From Candidatus Aminicenantota bacterium (GTDB taxonomy: Bacteria > Acidobacteriota > Aminicenantia > Aminicenantales > UBA4085), in NCBI GenBank assembly GCA_003154255.1, contig PMCY01000075.1, positions 4,831-10,544 of the forward strand: a stretch of 5,714 bases of DNA, written 5' to 3'. Numbering within the stretch: position 1 is the stretch's first letter; each line of letters begins with the position of its first letter. Shown piece by piece: positions 3,562-5,714 of this stretch. The notes beneath the pieces are model-generated. The model was not told where the DNA came from and made no database searches. It saw nothing but the letters and a program-made list of their open reading frames with translations. The translations under genes and the position numbers were made by a program.

Positions 3562-5714
3562 ATGTTGCGCAAGTCTTTTTTCGTCCTCGCCCTCCTTCAA
3601 ATCCTGGTCTTCACCGGCCATGGCGGCCAATCGCCGACGCCCGTCCGCTTGGACAAGGGCTGGAAATTCCAGCCCGGCGACAATCCGGCTTACGCCCTCC
3701 CGGGCTTCGACGATTCGAAATGGGGTTCCATCCAGACGGACCGCGTCTGGGAGGAGCAAGGATACGAAAAGCTCGACGGCTTTGCCTGGTATCGGCTCAA
3801 ATTCGTTTTGCCTTCGAAGCTTAAGGATTCCGCCGCCCTCAAAGACGGCCTTCGTCTGAACCTAGGCAAGATCAATAATTTCGATCAAGCCTATCTCAAC
3901 GGGACGATTTTCGGCGTCAACGGCGAAGTCGTGCCGGCCTCGACGCCGATCGACAAGGCTTATACCAAGGCCGACCAGGCCCTCTATAACGTGGAGCGCA
4001 TATACGTCCTGCCGGTCGATGATCCGCGCATCCGCTGGGACGCGGAAAACTTCCTGGCGGTCCGCGTCTTTGACGAAGGCGGGCAGGGCGGCATGTGGTC
4101 GGGCGGACAAAACGGGCGAATGGTCGAAATATCCGATTACCTGGCCGGCGACCAGGCCGCCCATCCGTTCCAGTTCCAATCCGGGACGGTCATAAAAGCG
4201 TATAGCCTTAAAAATCTGTCCGGATCCCGCGCGCTCCAGGGCACTCTCACCGTCCGAGTGGCCAACAAGCTGACCAAGGCCGAAGTGGCCAGGACCGTTG
4301 GGACTGTCGCCCTCCCCCCCCACTCTTCGCGCGAATTCAAGGTTTCCTTCTCCGGATTGGACCAAGCCGGCCTGGTCCGCTATGAATTCGCCTTCTCCGG
4401 TTTTAATGGAAAATGGGTTTATGAAGAGGAAAGCCCCTATGTGCTCACGCCCCGGCCGGCGGCCGAGCCCCGCCTCAACGGGCCGCTCGTCTACGGCGCC
4501 CGGCCCGGGCATCCGTTTCTTTTCGCCGTCCCGGCCACGGGCGAGCGCCCGATGACCTTCGGGGCTGCCGGTTTGCCCGCCGGCTTGGCCCTCGATCCCG
4601 CTGCCGGGATCATCAACGGCCGGGCCGGAACGAAGGGCGAATATTCCGTCATCTTGAGCGCCAAAAACTCGCGCGGCGAAGCCCGGCGGGCGCTCAAAAT
4701 CATCATCGGCGACACGATCGCCCTGACCCCGCCCATGGGCTGGAACTCCTGGAACTGCTGGGGCCTCACGGTCGACGAGGAGAAGGTCGTCGCCAGCGCC
4801 AAGGTGTTTAAGGACAAGGGCCTGCTCGACCACGGCTGGTCATATATCAACATCGACGACGGCTGGGAGATCAAAGGCGACTCCTCCGCACCCAAGCGAA
4901 ATGTCCAGGGCGATATCATCAGCAATGAAAAATTCAAGGACATGAAACGGCTGGGCGACCGCGTTCACGCCCTGGGCCTTAAGTTCGGTATCTACAGTTC
5001 GCCGGGCCCGCTGACATGCGGGGGCTATACCGCAACGTACGGCCATGAAGCCAACGACGCCCGATCGTACGGCATTTGGGGCGTCGATTATCTCAAATAC
5101 GACTGGTGTTCCTACGACACGATCTCCAAAGGAGAGACCCGCGACGAATTGAAGAAGCCCTACCAGGTCATGCGCCGGGAATTGGACAAGACCGGCCGGG
5201 ACATCGTCTTCAGCCTCTGCCAATACGGCATGGGCAAGGTTTGGGAATGGGGGGCGAGCGTGGGCGGAAATTTGTGGCGGACGACCGAGGACATCACCGA
5301 CACTTGGGACAGCTTGCGCGGCATCGGCTTCTCCCAGGTCGAAAACGCGCCCTTTGCCGGGCCCGGCCGTTGGAACGATCCGGACATGCTGGTCGTCGGC
5401 TGGGTCGGCTGGGGGCCCAGCCTCCACCCGTCCCATCTCACCCCGGACGAGCAATACACCCATATCAGCCTGTGGTCGCTTTTATCGGCCCCCCTTCTCA
5501 TCGGCTGTGACCTGGCCCGGCTGGACGATTTCACCCTCAATCTTCTGACCAACGACGAGGTCCTGGCCCTGGACCAGGATCCGCTGGGCCGGGCGGCCGT
5601 GCCGAAGGCAAAGGCCGGAGACATCCAGGTCTGGGTCAAGGATCTCTACGACGGCAGCCGGGCTGTCGGTCTCTTCAACCTGGGAGCGGATTCGGCCGCG
5701 TACATTCTGGATCT
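3562..5714 (+). CDS. Exported multidomain GH27 glycoside hydrolase, alpha-galactosidase type (3' truncated)
   Basis: The frame is open from the ATG to the window edge: 717 codons, no stop seen. Residues 1-22 are a signal peptide (MLRKSFFVLA, then a hydrophobic run). Residues about 28-195 form a beta-sandwich like the sugar-binding domain of GH2 enzymes (GWKFQPGD, FDDSKW, FAWYRLKF, YLNG). Residues about 200-300 are another beta-rich stretch I cannot name. Residues about 305-383 match the putative Ig (He_PIG) pattern (RPGHPFLF, GLPAGLALD, KGEYSV). The GH27 barrel starts at TPPMGWNSWN (389-398). It has N430-I-D432-D433-G-W for galactose contact, nucleophile D514 in YLKYDWC, acid/base D577 in WRTTEDITDTW and W604-N-D-P-D-M-L. 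All catalytic residues are present, so it should cleave alpha-galactosides with retention, outside the cytoplasm. The loop that selects the sugar C2 group reads C553-Q-Y-G-M, not the C-E-W of the human enzyme, so N-acetylgalactosamine or another pyranoside cannot be excluded. The C-terminal beta-domain begins near 690 and is cut off. Confidence 0.95.
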   Translation, partial: MLRKSFFVLALLQILVFTGHGGQSPTPVRLDKGWKFQPGDNPAYALPGFDDSKWGSIQTDRVWEEQGYEKLDGFAWYRLKFVLPSKLKDSAALKDGLRLNLGKINNFDQAYLNGTIFGVNGEVVPASTPIDKAYTKADQALYNVERIYVLPVDDPRIRWDAENFLAVRVFDEGGQGGMWSGGQNGRMVEISDYLAGDQAAHPFQFQSGTVIKAYSLKNLSGSRALQGTLTVRVANKLTKAEVARTVGTVALPPHSSREFKVSFSGLDQAGLVRYEFAFSGFNGKWVYEEESPYVLTPRPAAEPRLNGPLVYGARPGHPFLFAVPATGERPMTFGAAGLPAGLALDPAAGIINGRAGTKGEYSVILSAKNSRGEARRALKIIIGDTIALTPPMGWNSWNCWGLTVDEEKVVASAKVFKDKGLLDHGWSYINIDDGWEIKGDSSAPKRNVQGDIISNEKFKDMKRLGDRVHALGLKFGIYSSPGPLTCGGYTATYGHEANDARSYGIWGVDYLKYDWCSYDTISKGETRDELKKPYQVMRRELDKTGRDIVFSLCQYGMGKVWEWGASVGGNLWRTTEDITDTWDSLRGIGFSQVENAPFAGPGRWNDPDMLVVGWVGWGPSLHPSHLTPDEQYTHISLWSLLSAPLLIGCDLARLDDFTLNLLTNDEVLALDQDPLGRAAVPKAKAGDIQVWVKDLYDGSRAVGLFNLGADSAAYILD

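Noticed and set aside
3293..3859. 188-codon plus-strand frame from the intergenic region into the GH27 gene
   Set aside because: It is out of frame with GH27 over half its length, Ser/Arg-rich, lacks a ribosome site and shows no family pattern.
3862..4833. 323-codon open frame on the minus strand
   Set aside because: It is antisense to the GH27 gene, whose frame is uninterrupted and carries conserved domains. Long antisense frames are expected in high-GC DNA.
4840..5463. 207-codon open frame on the minus strand
   Set aside because: It lies opposite the GH27 catalytic barrel and has no recognisable motif.
1..5714. CRISPR array, tRNA, rRNA, insertion sequence, phage or defence genes
   Set aside because: I found no regularly spaced repeats, cloverleaf or rRNA-like stretches, transposase or integrase motifs, or nuclease/defence domains on either strand.

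Overview
The window is high-GC bacterial DNA (roughly 60% G+C by eye) with tightly packed genes, an AT-richer intergenic core and Shine-Dalgarno sequences ahead of most starts. Two things point to Acidobacteriota or a close relative such as the Aminicenantes lineage. One is the short DNA-binding module 'LLRSWKEIAAYLG…RWEKE', a signature repeated many times in genomes of that group. The other is the mix of secreted serine hydrolases and multidomain glycoside hydrolases. This placement is an inference from protein style, not from a marker gene.

Layout. (1) Bases 1-345 (+) are the last 114 codons of a phosphoesterase of the YncE/alkaline-phosphatase-like type, cut by the window edge. (2) Bases 335-1582 (+) are a complete 415-residue NRAMP-family metal transporter whose start overlaps the previous stop by 11 nt, so the two are probably co-transcribed. 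(3) Bases 1586-2860 (-) are a complete 424-residue exported serine hydrolase of the class C beta-lactamase fold, convergent with NRAMP and only 3 nt from it. (4) Bases 2902-3153 (-) are a small 83-residue helix-turn-helix protein that stops where its last helix should be; a good candidate promoter for the hydrolase lies across its 3' end. (5) Bases 3154-3561 are a 408-nt divergent intergenic region with candidate promoters facing both ways, three AATGTCG copies, a G-quadruplex-type tract and several inverted repeats. (6) Bases 3562-5714 (+) are a large exported family GH27 glycoside hydrolase (alpha-galactosidase type), open at the right edge with 717 codons visible.

Working together. The right half reads as a small carbohydrate-use or scavenging locus: an exported galactosidase diverging from a HTH gene, which is followed by an exported hydrolase. 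An economical reading is that the HTH protein acts on the divergent region and possibly on the hydrolase promoter, but no sequence feature proves this. The left half (phosphoesterase plus NRAMP) is a separate transcription unit meeting it tail to tail.

Novelty. I see no CRISPR array, tRNA, rRNA, insertion sequence or phage gene, and nothing I would call a new system. The points most worth following are the truncated HTH mini-gene with its structured divergent control region, the loss of a conserved TM3 aspartate in NRAMP, and the altered specificity loop of the GH27 enzyme.
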